Below are positions 6,411 through 13,887 of a stretch of DNA of 33,341 nucleotides, in pieces (positions within the stretch are counted from its first letter, which is position 1; each line of letters starts with the position of its first letter). The notes under the pieces were generated by a model. The model searched no databases, was not told where the DNA came from, and saw only the letters and a program-made list of their open reading frames with translations. This DNA is from an uncultured Acidobacteriota bacterium (GTDB lineage Bacteria > Acidobacteriota > Vicinamibacteria > Marinacidobacterales > SMYC01), in the NCBI GenBank assembly GCA_947259165.1, contig CAMYKY010000027.1, positions 1 to 33,341 on the forward strand, given 5' to 3'. The translations under genes were made by a program, and so were the position numbers.

Positions 6411-8324
6411 TTAGCCGAGGCCGCGTTGCATCAGTGCGGCGAAGCGCTTCGCGAAGTCGGCCGGGTCCGGTATGTCCGAGCCTTCTGCGAGAAGCGAGTA
6501 GCCGTACAAAAGCTCACTGTACTCGGACACCGCCTCGGTCGTCTCGTGCACGTCGAACTTCGCCTTGAGTCCCGTAACGATCGGGTGCTCGGGGTTTAGC
6601 TCCAGAATCCGCTTTTGCGCGGGCGCATCGCCCTGCTGTTGGCGGAGCCATTTCTCGACCCGCGGGCTGACATCCTCCTCGCCGCCGACGAGGCATGCGG
6701 GCGAGCTCGTGAGTCGCGACGATAAACGCACCTCTTTCACGCGGTCGGCAAGCGATGTCTTGATACGCTTGAGGAGGGCTTCGAACGTCTTCGCCTTCTC
6801 GTCGAGCTCTTTCTTCTGGACCTCTTTCTCTTCATCGGTGCCAAGGTCGACGGTGCCCTTGCCTGCCGATTGGAGCTTCTTGTCCTTGTACTCCGTCAGC
6901 GACTGCATGAGCATCTCGTCGACGGCGTCCGTCAGGAAGAGAACCTCGACTCCTTTGTCGCGAAACGCCTCGAGATGCGGCGAGCTTTCGATCATGTCGC
7001 GGCTCTCACCGGTCATGTAATAGATAGCGTCCTGCGCCTCGCCCATCCGCTCGACGTAGTCTGCCAGAGATGTGAGCTTCTCCGTCTCGCGGGATGATGG
7101 AAACAGCAGAAGTTCGACAATTTTGTCCCGGTGCTCGAAGTCCTCGATGACACCTTCTTTCAGAGCGGCGCCGAACGGCGTCCAGAATTTGAGATATTTT
7201 TCCTCGTCGTCCGCTTTCATTTTTTGAAGCGTGTCGAGAATCTTCTTCTGGAGCCCTTTGCGGATCTGGCGGATCTGACGATCGTGTTGGAGAATCTCGC
7301 GAGATACATTCAGGGGAAGATCTGCCGAGTCCACGACGCCCTGCACGAACCGAAGGTAGCGGGGCAAAAGCTCTTCACAGCGCTCCATGATCGAGACACG
7401 TTTGACGTAGAGACGGAGGCCGGACTCATGCCCGACGTAGTAAAGGTCGAACGGGGCCTCGCTCGGGATGAACAAAAGCGCTTTGTACTCGATGGTCCCT
7501 TCTGCCCGCTGCAGAACCCTCTCGAGCGGATCCCGCCAATCGTGTGAGATGTGCTTGTAGAACTCGGAGTACTCTTCTTCAGTAACGTCCGATGCAGCCC
7601 TCTCCCAAATCGGCTTCATCGAGTTGAGAGTCTTGTCTTCTCCGTCCGCTCCGTCCTCGCCAGGGCCACCACGTAATACGATCGGGTAGGCGATGAAATC
7701 CGAGTAACGACCGATGATGCGCGACAAAACGTGCTCGTCAGTAAAATCCTCAAGCCCGCTTTCTTCGTCCACTGGATCGAGATGCAGTGTGATGCTAGTG
7801 CCGTGAGCCTCTCGCTCCGCCCGGTCGATCTGATAATCGCCCTTCCCGTCAGAGACCCACTTCGTCGCTATCTTTTGCCCGGCGCGGCGTGTCACCAACT
7901 CGACTTTGTTGGCCACCATGAACGACGAGTAAAAGCCCACACCGAATTGACCGATGAGCTCACCCGCGTCTGCTGACTTGTCAGCCGCCTTGGCTTTTTT
8001 CATCTTTTCGGCGAGCTCCCGCGTTCCGGACTTCGCGATCGTTCCGATATTCTCGACGAGCTCCTTCTTGCTCATCCCAATCCCGTTGTCGTGAATCGCG
8101 AGCGTCCGCGTGTCTTTGTCGACCTCGAGCCGGATCTCGAGCTTGGCGCCGTCGGTGAGAAGCTCGGGCTTCGTGAGCGCCTCGAAGCGAAGCCGGTCGG
8201 TCGCATCCGACGCGTTCGAGACGAGCTCGCGCAAGAAGATGTCCTTGTGCGAGTAGAGCGAATGGATCATCAGCTCGAGGAGCTGCTGGACTTCGGTTTG
8301 AAACTGAAAGGTCTCCGTGGTCAT
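6411..8324 (-). CDS. htpG: Molecular chaperone HtpG (Hsp90)
   Basis: A 637-residue bacterial Hsp90, a dimeric cytosolic ATP-dependent chaperone. The N-terminal GHKL ATPase domain has FLRELVSNASDATDRLRF (catalytic Glu and Mg-binding Asn), DNGIGM and GQFGVGFYSSFMVA. The middle domain includes LYVKRVSIMERCEELLPRYL and NVSREILQ with the conserved Arg. The C-terminal dimerisation domain starts near MGEAQDAIYYMTGE; there is no eukaryotic MEEVD tail. The ATG at 8324 is chosen because AGGAG precedes it at a good distance and MTTETFQFQTEVQQLL is the standard start; an in-frame extension to 8492 would overlap the upstream gene. It follows the PTPS-like gene by 26 bp on the same strand, so it may be the last gene of that operon. 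Confidence 0.97.
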   Translation of the reverse strand: MTTETFQFQTEVQQLLELMIHSLYSHKDIFLRELVSNASDATDRLRFEALTKPELLTDGAKLEIRLEVDKDTRTLAIHDNGIGMSKKELVENIGTIAKSGTRELAEKMKKAKAADKSADAGELIGQFGVGFYSSFMVANKVELVTRRAGQKIATKWVSDGKGDYQIDRAEREAHGTSITLHLDPVDEESGLEDFTDEHVLSRIIGRYSDFIAYPIVLRGGPGEDGADGEDKTLNSMKPIWERAASDVTEEEYSEFYKHISHDWRDPLERVLQRAEGTIEYKALLFIPSEAPFDLYYVGHESGLRLYVKRVSIMERCEELLPRYLRFVQGVVDSADLPLNVSREILQHDRQIRQIRKGLQKKILDTLQKMKADDEEKYLKFWTPFGAALKEGVIEDFEHRDKIVELLLFPSSRETEKLTSLADYVERMGEAQDAIYYMTGESRDMIESSPHLEAFRDKGVEVLFLTDAVDEMLMQSLTEYKDKKLQSAGKGTVDLGTDEEKEVQKKELDEKAKTFEALLKRIKTSLADRVKEVRLSSRLTSSPACLVGGEEDVSPRVEKWLRQQQGDAPAQKRILELNPEHPIVTGLKAKFDVHETTEAVSEYSELLYGYSLLAEGSDIPDPADFAKRFAALMQRGLG

Positions 8325-8350
8325 TGTGTCTTTTACTACTCCTTGGTTTT

Positions 8351-8746
8351 CTACTCGTTGGCTGACAAATCGAGGCAACACTGGGCCCACGCGTCCGGGT
8401 TTTCCCAAATCTTTACCGTCAATGCAGCCAAGCGCGCAGTATCGAGTCCGTCTCGAAATGATTCGGCGAAGACGCGCGAAAACTCCTCGCACCCCGGGTT
8501 CGTGTTCGCGAGCTCGGGGAGCTCGTTCAACGTAGCATCCCGATAGCGCCCCACGAGACGCGCAAGCTCCGCTTTCACCCGTACGATATCGACGAGGAAA
8601 CCGTGCTCGTCCAGCTCGTCGCCTTCGACCACGATCTCGACGCGATAGTCGTGGGGGTGCAGCTCACCCTCGGGGCCAAAATCTCCCCCGACGAGGTAGT
8701 GCTTCGCGGTGAACTCGGTGTTGACGCCGAGAGCATACTTCGCCAT
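8351..8746 (-). CDS. QueD/PTPS-family protein with altered active site
   Basis: A 131-residue protein of the 6-pyruvoyl-tetrahydropterin synthase/QueD fold. The zinc ligands are kept: His16 (FTAKH), His30 and His32 (GELHPHDYRVEI). The pterin-anchoring Glu115 lies in TVKIWENP, and NPGCEEF matches the family NPTSE stretch. At the catalytic Cys of QueD (CxxxHGH) this protein has Glu26 (EGELHPH), as in the PTPS-III type that makes 6-hydroxymethyl-dihydropterin. The Asp-His relay region of QueD (DHHYLND) reads RDATLNE here, so the catalytic His is missing too. The fold and ligand site look real, but neither the queuosine nor the biopterin reaction can be assumed. The start lies 6 nt after the dehydrogenase stop, which indicates an operon. 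Confidence 0.8.
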   Translation of the reverse strand: MAKYALGVNTEFTAKHYLVGGDFGPEGELHPHDYRVEIVVEGDELDEHGFLVDIVRVKAELARLVGRYRDATLNELPELANTNPGCEEFSRVFAESFRDGLDTARLAALTVKIWENPDAWAQCCLDLSANE

Positions 8747-8752
8747 ATCCGC

Positions 8753-9715
8753 TCAAGTATAGGTCAGCAGCACGTGCAAGCACGCATCCCGAGGCTCGTT
8801 GATGAGCTCATACGCCTCGGCGGCACGCTCGACCGGGAAGCGGTGGGTGAGAATCGCCTCCGCAGGGAGGCAGCTCAGCGCGTTCGCGGCCACTTCCATT
8901 CGTCGCTTTTGGCTCCACCGGGAAGCAAGCGACGGGCCGAGGTGGCTCACTTGGCTGGAGATGAGTTTCAGCCTGCCGCGATGGAAATGCGTCCCCAAGT
9001 CCACCGGCACCGGCTCGTCGCCATACCAAGAACCCACGACCACGCGGCCTTCGAAACCGGTGGCGTTGATGGCGAGATTGAGTCCCGCAGGCGTTCCCGA
9101 GAGCTCGATCGTCAGGTCGACGCCCTCGAGCTCCCTGAGCTCATCCGGATGAAACGATCGCGTGGCGCCACATTGCATCGAGGTCGCTCGCCTCGACTCT
9201 ATTGGATCGACGCTCCAAAGCTCCGCAAGCGGAAATCGAGACAAAAGAGAAGTCGTTGCCAAGCCGACGACTCCCTGCCCGACAACAACCACGCGCTCTC
9301 CGACCAAAGGTCGCGCGTCCAAAACAAGATTCACCGCAGTCTCGACACTCGGCCACAGCGTGGCGACTTCGGACGACACCTCTTCCGGCAGCTCGTAGAG
9401 CTCCTCTTCGCGGGCGACGTAGTGGCTCACATGAGGCTGAAACGCAAACACGCGACGACCATCGTCAACGATCTCGCCGACCGATGCGTAGCCATACGCC
9501 ATCGGGTATCGAAACGATCCTGCTAGTGACCCCAGAGCTTCATCGAGGATTGTGCCCGGCGCGATATCACCTCGATAGAAATGACGCTCCGTCCCGGCGC
9601 TGATTCCAGATACCGTCGCGCGGACGAGGAGCTCGCCTTCGCTGGGTGACGGGATGGCGTCCTCGCGAATCTCGATACGACCCGGCGCCTGAAAGACGAC
9701 GGAGCGACGCGTCAC
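8753..9715 (-). CDS. BchC-like medium-chain dehydrogenase lacking zinc ligands
   Basis: A 320-residue medium-chain dehydrogenase/reductase with a GroES-like N-terminal domain and a Rossmann domain (VVVVGQGVVGLAT, about 148-160). The usual catalytic-zinc residues are absent: SGISAGTER has Ser39 where Cys is normal, and YGYASVG has Tyr76-Ala77 in place of the His-Glu of GHE. There is no four-Cys structural-zinc loop. The SGISxGTE plus YGYAxVG pattern resembles bacteriochlorophyllide dehydrogenase BchC and related uncharacterised enzymes, which oxidise a hydroxyl on a ring system. No photosynthesis genes are present, so the substrate is more likely the product of the neighbouring reductase or PTPS-like protein. 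Its start overlaps the end of the RibD-type gene by 4 nt (ATGA), implying coupled translation. Confidence 0.85.
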   Translation of the reverse strand: MTRRSVVFQAPGRIEIREDAIPSPSEGELLVRATVSGISAGTERHFYRGDIAPGTILDEALGSLAGSFRYPMAYGYASVGEIVDDGRRVFAFQPHVSHYVAREEELYELPEEVSSEVATLWPSVETAVNLVLDARPLVGERVVVVGQGVVGLATTSLLSRFPLAELWSVDPIESRRATSMQCGATRSFHPDELRELEGVDLTIELSGTPAGLNLAINATGFEGRVVVGSWYGDEPVPVDLGTHFHRGRLKLISSQVSHLGPSLASRWSQKRRMEVAANALSCLPAEAILTHRFPVERAAEAYELINEPRDACLHVLLTYT

Positions 9716-10446
9716 GGGTCGGACCAGCTGAGATCGCCGGCAAGGACCAGGTCATCGCCGACGCGTTCGGAGTGCCACGATCGGAGACGGGGAAACGGCG
9801 ATAGCTCGTTCTCACCAAGCGCAGGTACACCGCCGACGAATTGAGGTGCGACCGTGACCACGACGTAGTCCACGAGCCGCGCCGTCAAAAAGCTCGTCAA
9901 AATGCGAGCACCCCCCTCGACGAGTAGATGCGACACGCCGCGTTCTCCGAGGCTCGCGACGAGCGGATCGAGATCGACCCAACCGTTGTCGAGCGCCGGC
10001 GTCCTCAAAACTTCCACCCCGCGAGCTCGAGCTCGCGCTTCGTCTTGCTCGCTCGCGTCCGAAGCCACCGCAAGCCACGTACCGCGTCCACTCTCCATGA
10101 GGTGAGAAGCATCCGGCAGTCGCAACCGACTGTCCACGACGATCGGTTGAGGGTCCGAGCCCGGGACCAGGCGGACGGTGAGCTGAGGATCGTCCGACAA
10201 CACGGTGCCAATCCCGACGAGAATGGCGTCGTGCGCCGCGCGCAGCTCGTGGGTGAGCTGCAGCGAGCTCGGACCGCTGAGGCTCAGCGGCCGCCGCCCT
10301 CGTCCCGCAATACTCCCGTCGAGACTCTGAGCATAGGCGAGAGTCACGAAAGGGCGTCCGCGATTGGAGCCGTTGCGCTCGGCTTCGTCCAAACGAGCAT
10401 GGAGCTCCCCGAGAATGGGGCTCAAAACACGCTCTCGCTCCAGCAT
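9712..10446 (-). CDS. Stand-alone RibD C-terminal (HTP reductase/DHFR-like) protein
   Basis: A 244-residue protein made only of the RibD reductase domain, without the N-terminal deaminase. Key stretches are TLAYAQSLDGSIAG, SGPSSLQLTHELRAAHDAIL, GIGTVLSDDPQLTVR and HLLVEGGARIL, which form the NADPH and substrate sites of the riboflavin-pathway pyrimidine reductase. In riboflavin synthesis the domain reduces the ribose of a diamino-pyrimidinone phosphate, and stand-alone copies are often specialised paralogues. No ribA, ribB, ribE or ribH lies in this window, so a role outside riboflavin synthesis is likely. GGGAG lies 5 nt before the ATG. It is first in the minus-strand operon, 23 bp from the divergent methyltransferase. 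Confidence 0.85.
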   Translation of the reverse strand: MLERERVLSPILGELHARLDEAERNGSNRGRPFVTLAYAQSLDGSIAGRGRRPLSLSGPSSLQLTHELRAAHDAILVGIGTVLSDDPQLTVRLVPGSDPQPIVVDSRLRLPDASHLMESGRGTWLAVASDASEQDEARARARGVEVLRTPALDNGWVDLDPLVASLGERGVSHLLVEGGARILTSFLTARLVDYVVVTVAPQFVGGVPALGENELSPFPRLRSWHSERVGDDLVLAGDLSWSDP

Positions 10447-10469
10447 CCGACTCCCTATATCCTATCCCC

Positions 10470-11255
10470 GTGAACGCGTTCGCGCACTACCTCGAAGCCA
10501 AGCGCACCGTCGACGACCGCGCCCTAGACCGCCGAGTGCTGGAAACACTACGCCGACGGCTCGAAAACACTGCCGAGCCGTCCATTGCGGACGTCGGAGC
10601 CGGAATCGGCACCGGGATCGAGCGCCTCCTCGACTGGCAGGTCGTCACCCAACCCACCTATACTGCCATCGAGCACGACAGCGATCTCCTCGCCACCGCC
10701 CGCGCCCGGCTCGAGGGCCGAATCAACGCAGAGTTCATCGCCTCGACCCTGACCGACTTCGCCGCCGATGGCGAGAATCTGGCGCGGTTCGACCTCGTGA
10801 TCGCGCACGCGCTCCTCGACATCGTCGAGCTCACTCCCGCCCTGAACAACCTCGTATCGCTCGCCCACCCCGGCGGATTGTTGTATTTCCCCATCACGTT
10901 CGACGGCGAGACCATCTTCGAGCCCGTGCACGCAGACGACGCAACCATTTTGTCCCGCTACCACGCGTCCATGGGTGAGATCGGAGACAGCAAGACAGGA
11001 AGGAAATTGTTCCATGCGTTGGAGGAGGAGCCCGTCGATGTCCTGGAGCTGGCGAGCTCCGATTGGATCGTGTTCCCGATCAACGGAAGCTACCCAAACG
11101 ATGAAGCTTTCTTTCTGCGCTTCGTCGTTGAGATGGTCGAGCAGACTGTCGGTGAATCGGCTGGCAGTTGGGCCTCGACGAGACGGCAACAGATTGAGCA
11201 AGGTCGGTTGCTGTACATTGCCCACCAAATCGACTGCCTGGCTCAAAAACGCTAG
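10470..11255 (+). CDS. Class I SAM-dependent methyltransferase
   Basis: A 261-residue protein beginning at GTG. Motif I is IADVGAGIGTGIERLL (about residues 39-54), followed by the acidic end of the second strand (YTAIEHDSD) and motif IV-like FDLVIAHALLDIV, the normal order in a class I Rossmann methyltransferase. The N-terminal YLEAKRTVDDRALDRRV and the post-motif HALLD are distinctive, but I cannot name the substrate. Transcription is divergent from the RibD-type gene across only 23 bp, so the promoters must overlap. That arrangement usually marks functional linkage, which makes this a likely tailoring enzyme for the adjacent operon's product (inference). It converges on the hydrolase gene with 34 bp between. 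Confidence 0.85.
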   Translation: MNAFAHYLEAKRTVDDRALDRRVLETLRRRLENTAEPSIADVGAGIGTGIERLLDWQVVTQPTYTAIEHDSDLLATARARLEGRINAEFIASTLTDFAADGENLARFDLVIAHALLDIVELTPALNNLVSLAHPGGLLYFPITFDGETIFEPVHADDATILSRYHASMGEIGDSKTGRKLFHALEEEPVDVLELASSDWIVFPINGSYPNDEAFFLRFVVEMVEQTVGESAGSWASTRRQQIEQGRLLYIAHQIDCLAQKR

Positions 11256-11289
11256 CGTTGCAGAAGAGATCGTGCCCGCGTCGAATTAG

Positions 11290-13455
11290 TTATCGCCGGA
11301 AGCCGATATCGTCCAGGATCACGACTCCACTGCCTTCGGTACGGAAGCGGATGGCGGCGAGGTGCGCTAGGTCCAAAGACTCGAACCGCGCGAGAGGGAT
11401 CCCATAACTCTGGAACGTCGCCTCCCAATTTTTCGGGAACCTCTTGCGGTTGAGCCGCTCGAGCTTCAAGAACTGAACCTTCAGCGGCGGCGTCATCGGC
11501 GCGACGTCGTTGACGGCGATGGTTTCCGTGGCCCCACTCTCGTCTTCGAGCTCGACCGTTAACTCGAGTGATGTCGTCTCGCTGTCTCCGGGCTTCTCCG
11601 TCGATGAGCTCAGGAAAAAACTCAACTCGCTACTCGGGTCGAGCCGAGGACGGAGCTCGCCGAAGCGGATCGTGTAGCTCCCCTCCTCGCCATCCGAACC
11701 CAGAACGACTCCGTTCGTCCCCTGCGTCAGATTGTCGCGAAAGCGAAGCTCTTCCTCGCGCCACACGGTGAGCCCGTCCGAGTCGATCACGGCGCCATCG
11801 AGACTCGCGGTGGTGACATCGAGATCCTCTTCAAAGTCCGCAACCGCCTCGAAGGTCGAATCCTGGAACTGAGCGAGGTAGACCACGTCCTGCGGAAGCC
11901 AGGCAGCCCCCACCCGCGGATCGCGAAATAAACGCAAATAACTCGCATCGTCGTGGAGCGTCGCCTCGAGGAACGCAGCGATGTAGACCTTCGCGACTTC
12001 TTGCTGGTCGAGCTCCGAGATGAGCGGAGCACGATTCAAGAGCCAGGAGCCAGGCGGCCCCGAGTCCATTCCCCAGCTGGTGTTGAACTGGCCGTGGTTC
12101 GCGCCGTGAACATAGATCCCCGCCTTGAACCGATACGGGTCGCGATCGAGACGAATGCGACGAAACTGCCGCATGCCGAACGAGCTAGCCTCGTCGCTAT
12201 CGTAGGAGCCTTGGAGCGTAAGGAAGTTGACGTTGGCGAGCTCGACCCGTCGCGGATAGTGGCGATCGGTTTGCGCGATCGCGACGAGAGCGCGGATTGA
12301 AAACCCGTAGTCGAAACGAACCGTGGCGTCATTGGGAAAATGGTCGAGCCCATTGAACGCGTGCGCCACGGACACCGCTTCGCCCCCGCGCGAATGCCCC
12401 ATCAGGGCAATGCGATCGGTATCGACTTTCTCGTGAAACCGGTGGCCGGCGGTGCCGTTCCACTCGTGCCACAGGCGAAGGTGCTCGAGAAGGAGCCAGG
12501 CACGCATCGGCATCTCTTTGCCGCGAAAATCCCCAGACCAAGTACTGTTGATGAAGTTCTCGTCGACCGAAGCCGTAATGAAACCACGGCTCGCGAGAAG
12601 CTCACCGAGATACGCGTAGCCCGCATCGGAGTGGTCTTCCATGCCGTGATTACCATGCACGACGAGAACGAGCGGGAACGGCCCCTCCCCCGCCGGCAAC
12701 CAGACGCGCGCGTTGAGAGGCGCTTGCGCGATCGAAAAACCCCAGTACCATTGCCGCGCTCGCGCACCGAAGTCTTTCCAATCGGGTAGGATCTTCGATG
12801 CATCGACCGTCGGAGCCTCCACATCCACGTCGGTCCCAAACTCAGACCGGCGTCGGTCGGTGCCGCTTCCGTAGGTTAGGATCTCGATCTCGAAAGGGCC
12901 CTGCGCCGCGGGGTTGCTCGCATCGAGTCGCGGCGGCGCCAGAGCTCTGGTCGCGTCCACTGGATGCGGATCCCGCCCTTCGTGGTGGATCCAGACGAAT
13001 CCGGCAACGAGCGTGATGACGGACACCGCAACGAGACCACCGACGAGCTTCCGAGCGCCCCCGCTGCGTCGAGTCCAATAAGCGCCAACCAAGATCGCGA
13101 TCGCGGCGAGGAGTGCGATCGACGCTGGATAGAAGAGGATCGGGTCCCACCGAAAGCGGAACCGATTGGAGCGCAGTACGTAGAGCGTCCCTATGGCCGC
13201 GACCGCGATGTAGCGGAACTGCGGCGGCACATACCGAAGCCAACGGGCGATGAGTTTTACTGCGGCGACCAGCGCAAAAAGCACGACCGCCCCGGCTAGA
13301 GCGAAGACGATCGCTTCCAGAATTCGCGGCAATCCGGAGAGAACGAAGAATCCCGTCACCGCACAGACGAGAACCGTCGCAACGGCAAGACCGACCGATG
13401 CGCCGGTCCAGAAAGCACTAGGCTCGTCCTGATTATTGTTGCCGGAGGTAGTCAT
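11290..13455 (-). CDS. Membrane-anchored alpha/beta hydrolase with C-terminal beta domain
   Basis: A 721-residue protein. Four or five hydrophobic segments fill about residues 15-165. After the last one (LVGGLVAVSVITLVAGFVWI) the chain is probably periplasmic. The hydrolase domain (about 195-510) has an LVLVVHGNHG oxyanion loop, the nucleophile Ser355 in GHSRGGEAV and the likely catalytic His454 in GANHGQFN; the acid is probably in GSYDSDEAS. This resembles chlorophyllase/dienelactone-hydrolase-like esterases. Residues from about 560 to the end, finishing SGVVILDDIGFRR, look like a carbohydrate-binding-module type jelly roll. The ATG at 13455 overlaps the cupin gene by 23 nt and is preceded by a GAAGG Shine-Dalgarno sequence, so the two genes are translationally linked. 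The substrate is unknown; an ester is likely. Confidence 0.8.
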   Translation of the reverse strand: MTTSGNNNQDEPSAFWTGASVGLAVATVLVCAVTGFFVLSGLPRILEAIVFALAGAVVLFALVAAVKLIARWLRYVPPQFRYIAVAAIGTLYVLRSNRFRFRWDPILFYPASIALLAAIAILVGAYWTRRSGGARKLVGGLVAVSVITLVAGFVWIHHEGRDPHPVDATRALAPPRLDASNPAAQGPFEIEILTYGSGTDRRRSEFGTDVDVEAPTVDASKILPDWKDFGARARQWYWGFSIAQAPLNARVWLPAGEGPFPLVLVVHGNHGMEDHSDAGYAYLGELLASRGFITASVDENFINSTWSGDFRGKEMPMRAWLLLEHLRLWHEWNGTAGHRFHEKVDTDRIALMGHSRGGEAVSVAHAFNGLDHFPNDATVRFDYGFSIRALVAIAQTDRHYPRRVELANVNFLTLQGSYDSDEASSFGMRQFRRIRLDRDPYRFKAGIYVHGANHGQFNTSWGMDSGPPGSWLLNRAPLISELDQQEVAKVYIAAFLEATLHDDASYLRLFRDPRVGAAWLPQDVVYLAQFQDSTFEAVADFEEDLDVTTASLDGAVIDSDGLTVWREEELRFRDNLTQGTNGVVLGSDGEEGSYTIRFGELRPRLDPSSELSFFLSSSTEKPGDSETTSLELTVELEDESGATETIAVNDVAPMTPPLKVQFLKLERLNRKRFPKNWEATFQSYGIPLARFESLDLAHLAAIRFRTEGSGVVILDDIGFRR

Positions 13456-13822
13456 CGGTGCCTTCGAGCCAGTCCTGGCGCGGAGGCGAGAAGATATCGA
13501 CATCGAGGGTGGCCTCGAGAGCTTCCGCTTTATGAGGCACATTCGAGGGCAGCACGAGAACTTCGCCGGCACGAACGACGATGGGCTCTGCATCCTCTGA
13601 ACCGACCCAGAACTTCAGCGCGCCTTCGAGGATATAGGTAATCTGCTCATTCTCGTGATGGTGCAACGGAACGATACAGCCTTTCTTCATGTAGACGTGG
13701 GTCAGCATCGCTTTGTCACCCGCGATCATGCGCCGGTCGATGAAGTCGGAGAGCCTCTCCTTGGGCATGTCGTCCCAGCGGATGTGTCGGACGGCGTTCG
13801 AACCCTTATTACTATCTGGCAC
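13433..13822 (-). CDS. Small single-domain cupin
   Basis: A 129-residue cupin_2 protein. Motif 1 is PLHHHENEQITYILEG, with three consecutive His and a Glu as metal ligands. Motif 2 is GEVLVLPSNVPH, which supplies the last His. The metal site looks complete. Such small cupins act as dioxygenases, isomerases or sensors, and the sequence alone does not say which. The GTG at 13822 is chosen because AGGAGG lies 6 nt upstream; an ATG seven nt earlier, in another frame, stops after four codons. The gene is first in a two-gene unit with the hydrolase. A TATAGT on the minus strand (13859-13854) and the palindrome at 13860-13878 lie upstream. Confidence 0.88.
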   Translation of the reverse strand: MPDSNKGSNAVRHIRWDDMPKERLSDFIDRRMIAGDKAMLTHVYMKKGCIVPLHHHENEQITYILEGALKFWVGSEDAEPIVVRAGEVLVLPSNVPHKAEALEATLDVDIFSPPRQDWLEGTDDYLRQQ

Positions 13823-13859
13823 TCATATCCTCCTCAGCAAGTTGGGCTACGTTACTATA

Positions 13860-13878
13860 ATGTCACCTAGGGTGACAT
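13860..13878. promoter_or_regulatory. Perfect 8-3-8 palindrome, candidate operator between divergent genes
   Basis: ATGTCACC, TAG, GGTGACAT: two perfect 8-bp arms around 3 bp. It overlaps a plus-strand TATAAT (13856-13861), placing it at the expected start of transcription of the 13888 gene. It also sits immediately upstream of a minus-strand TATAGT (13859-13854) facing the cupin gene. A dimeric regulator bound here could control both genes. I recognise no regulator gene beside it. Confidence 0.6.
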
Positions 13879-13887
13879 AGCGCGGAC

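Noticed and set aside
8325..8492. N-terminal extension of htpG
   Set aside because: It overlaps the PTPS-like gene, and the standard Hsp90 start with a good Shine-Dalgarno sequence is at 8324.
8351..8746. Calling the gene queD
   Set aside because: The catalytic Cys and relay His of QueD are replaced, so the symbol would claim an unsupported reaction.
8603..9526. Plus-strand 307-codon open frame
   Set aside because: Fully antisense to the dehydrogenase and PTPS-like genes, with no recognisable motif; it is a by-product of G/C-biased codons.
13860..13878. MerR-type operator in a 19-bp promoter spacer
   Set aside because: The palindrome is 19 bp and abuts TATAGT, but the six bases before it (CGCGCT) do not resemble a -35.
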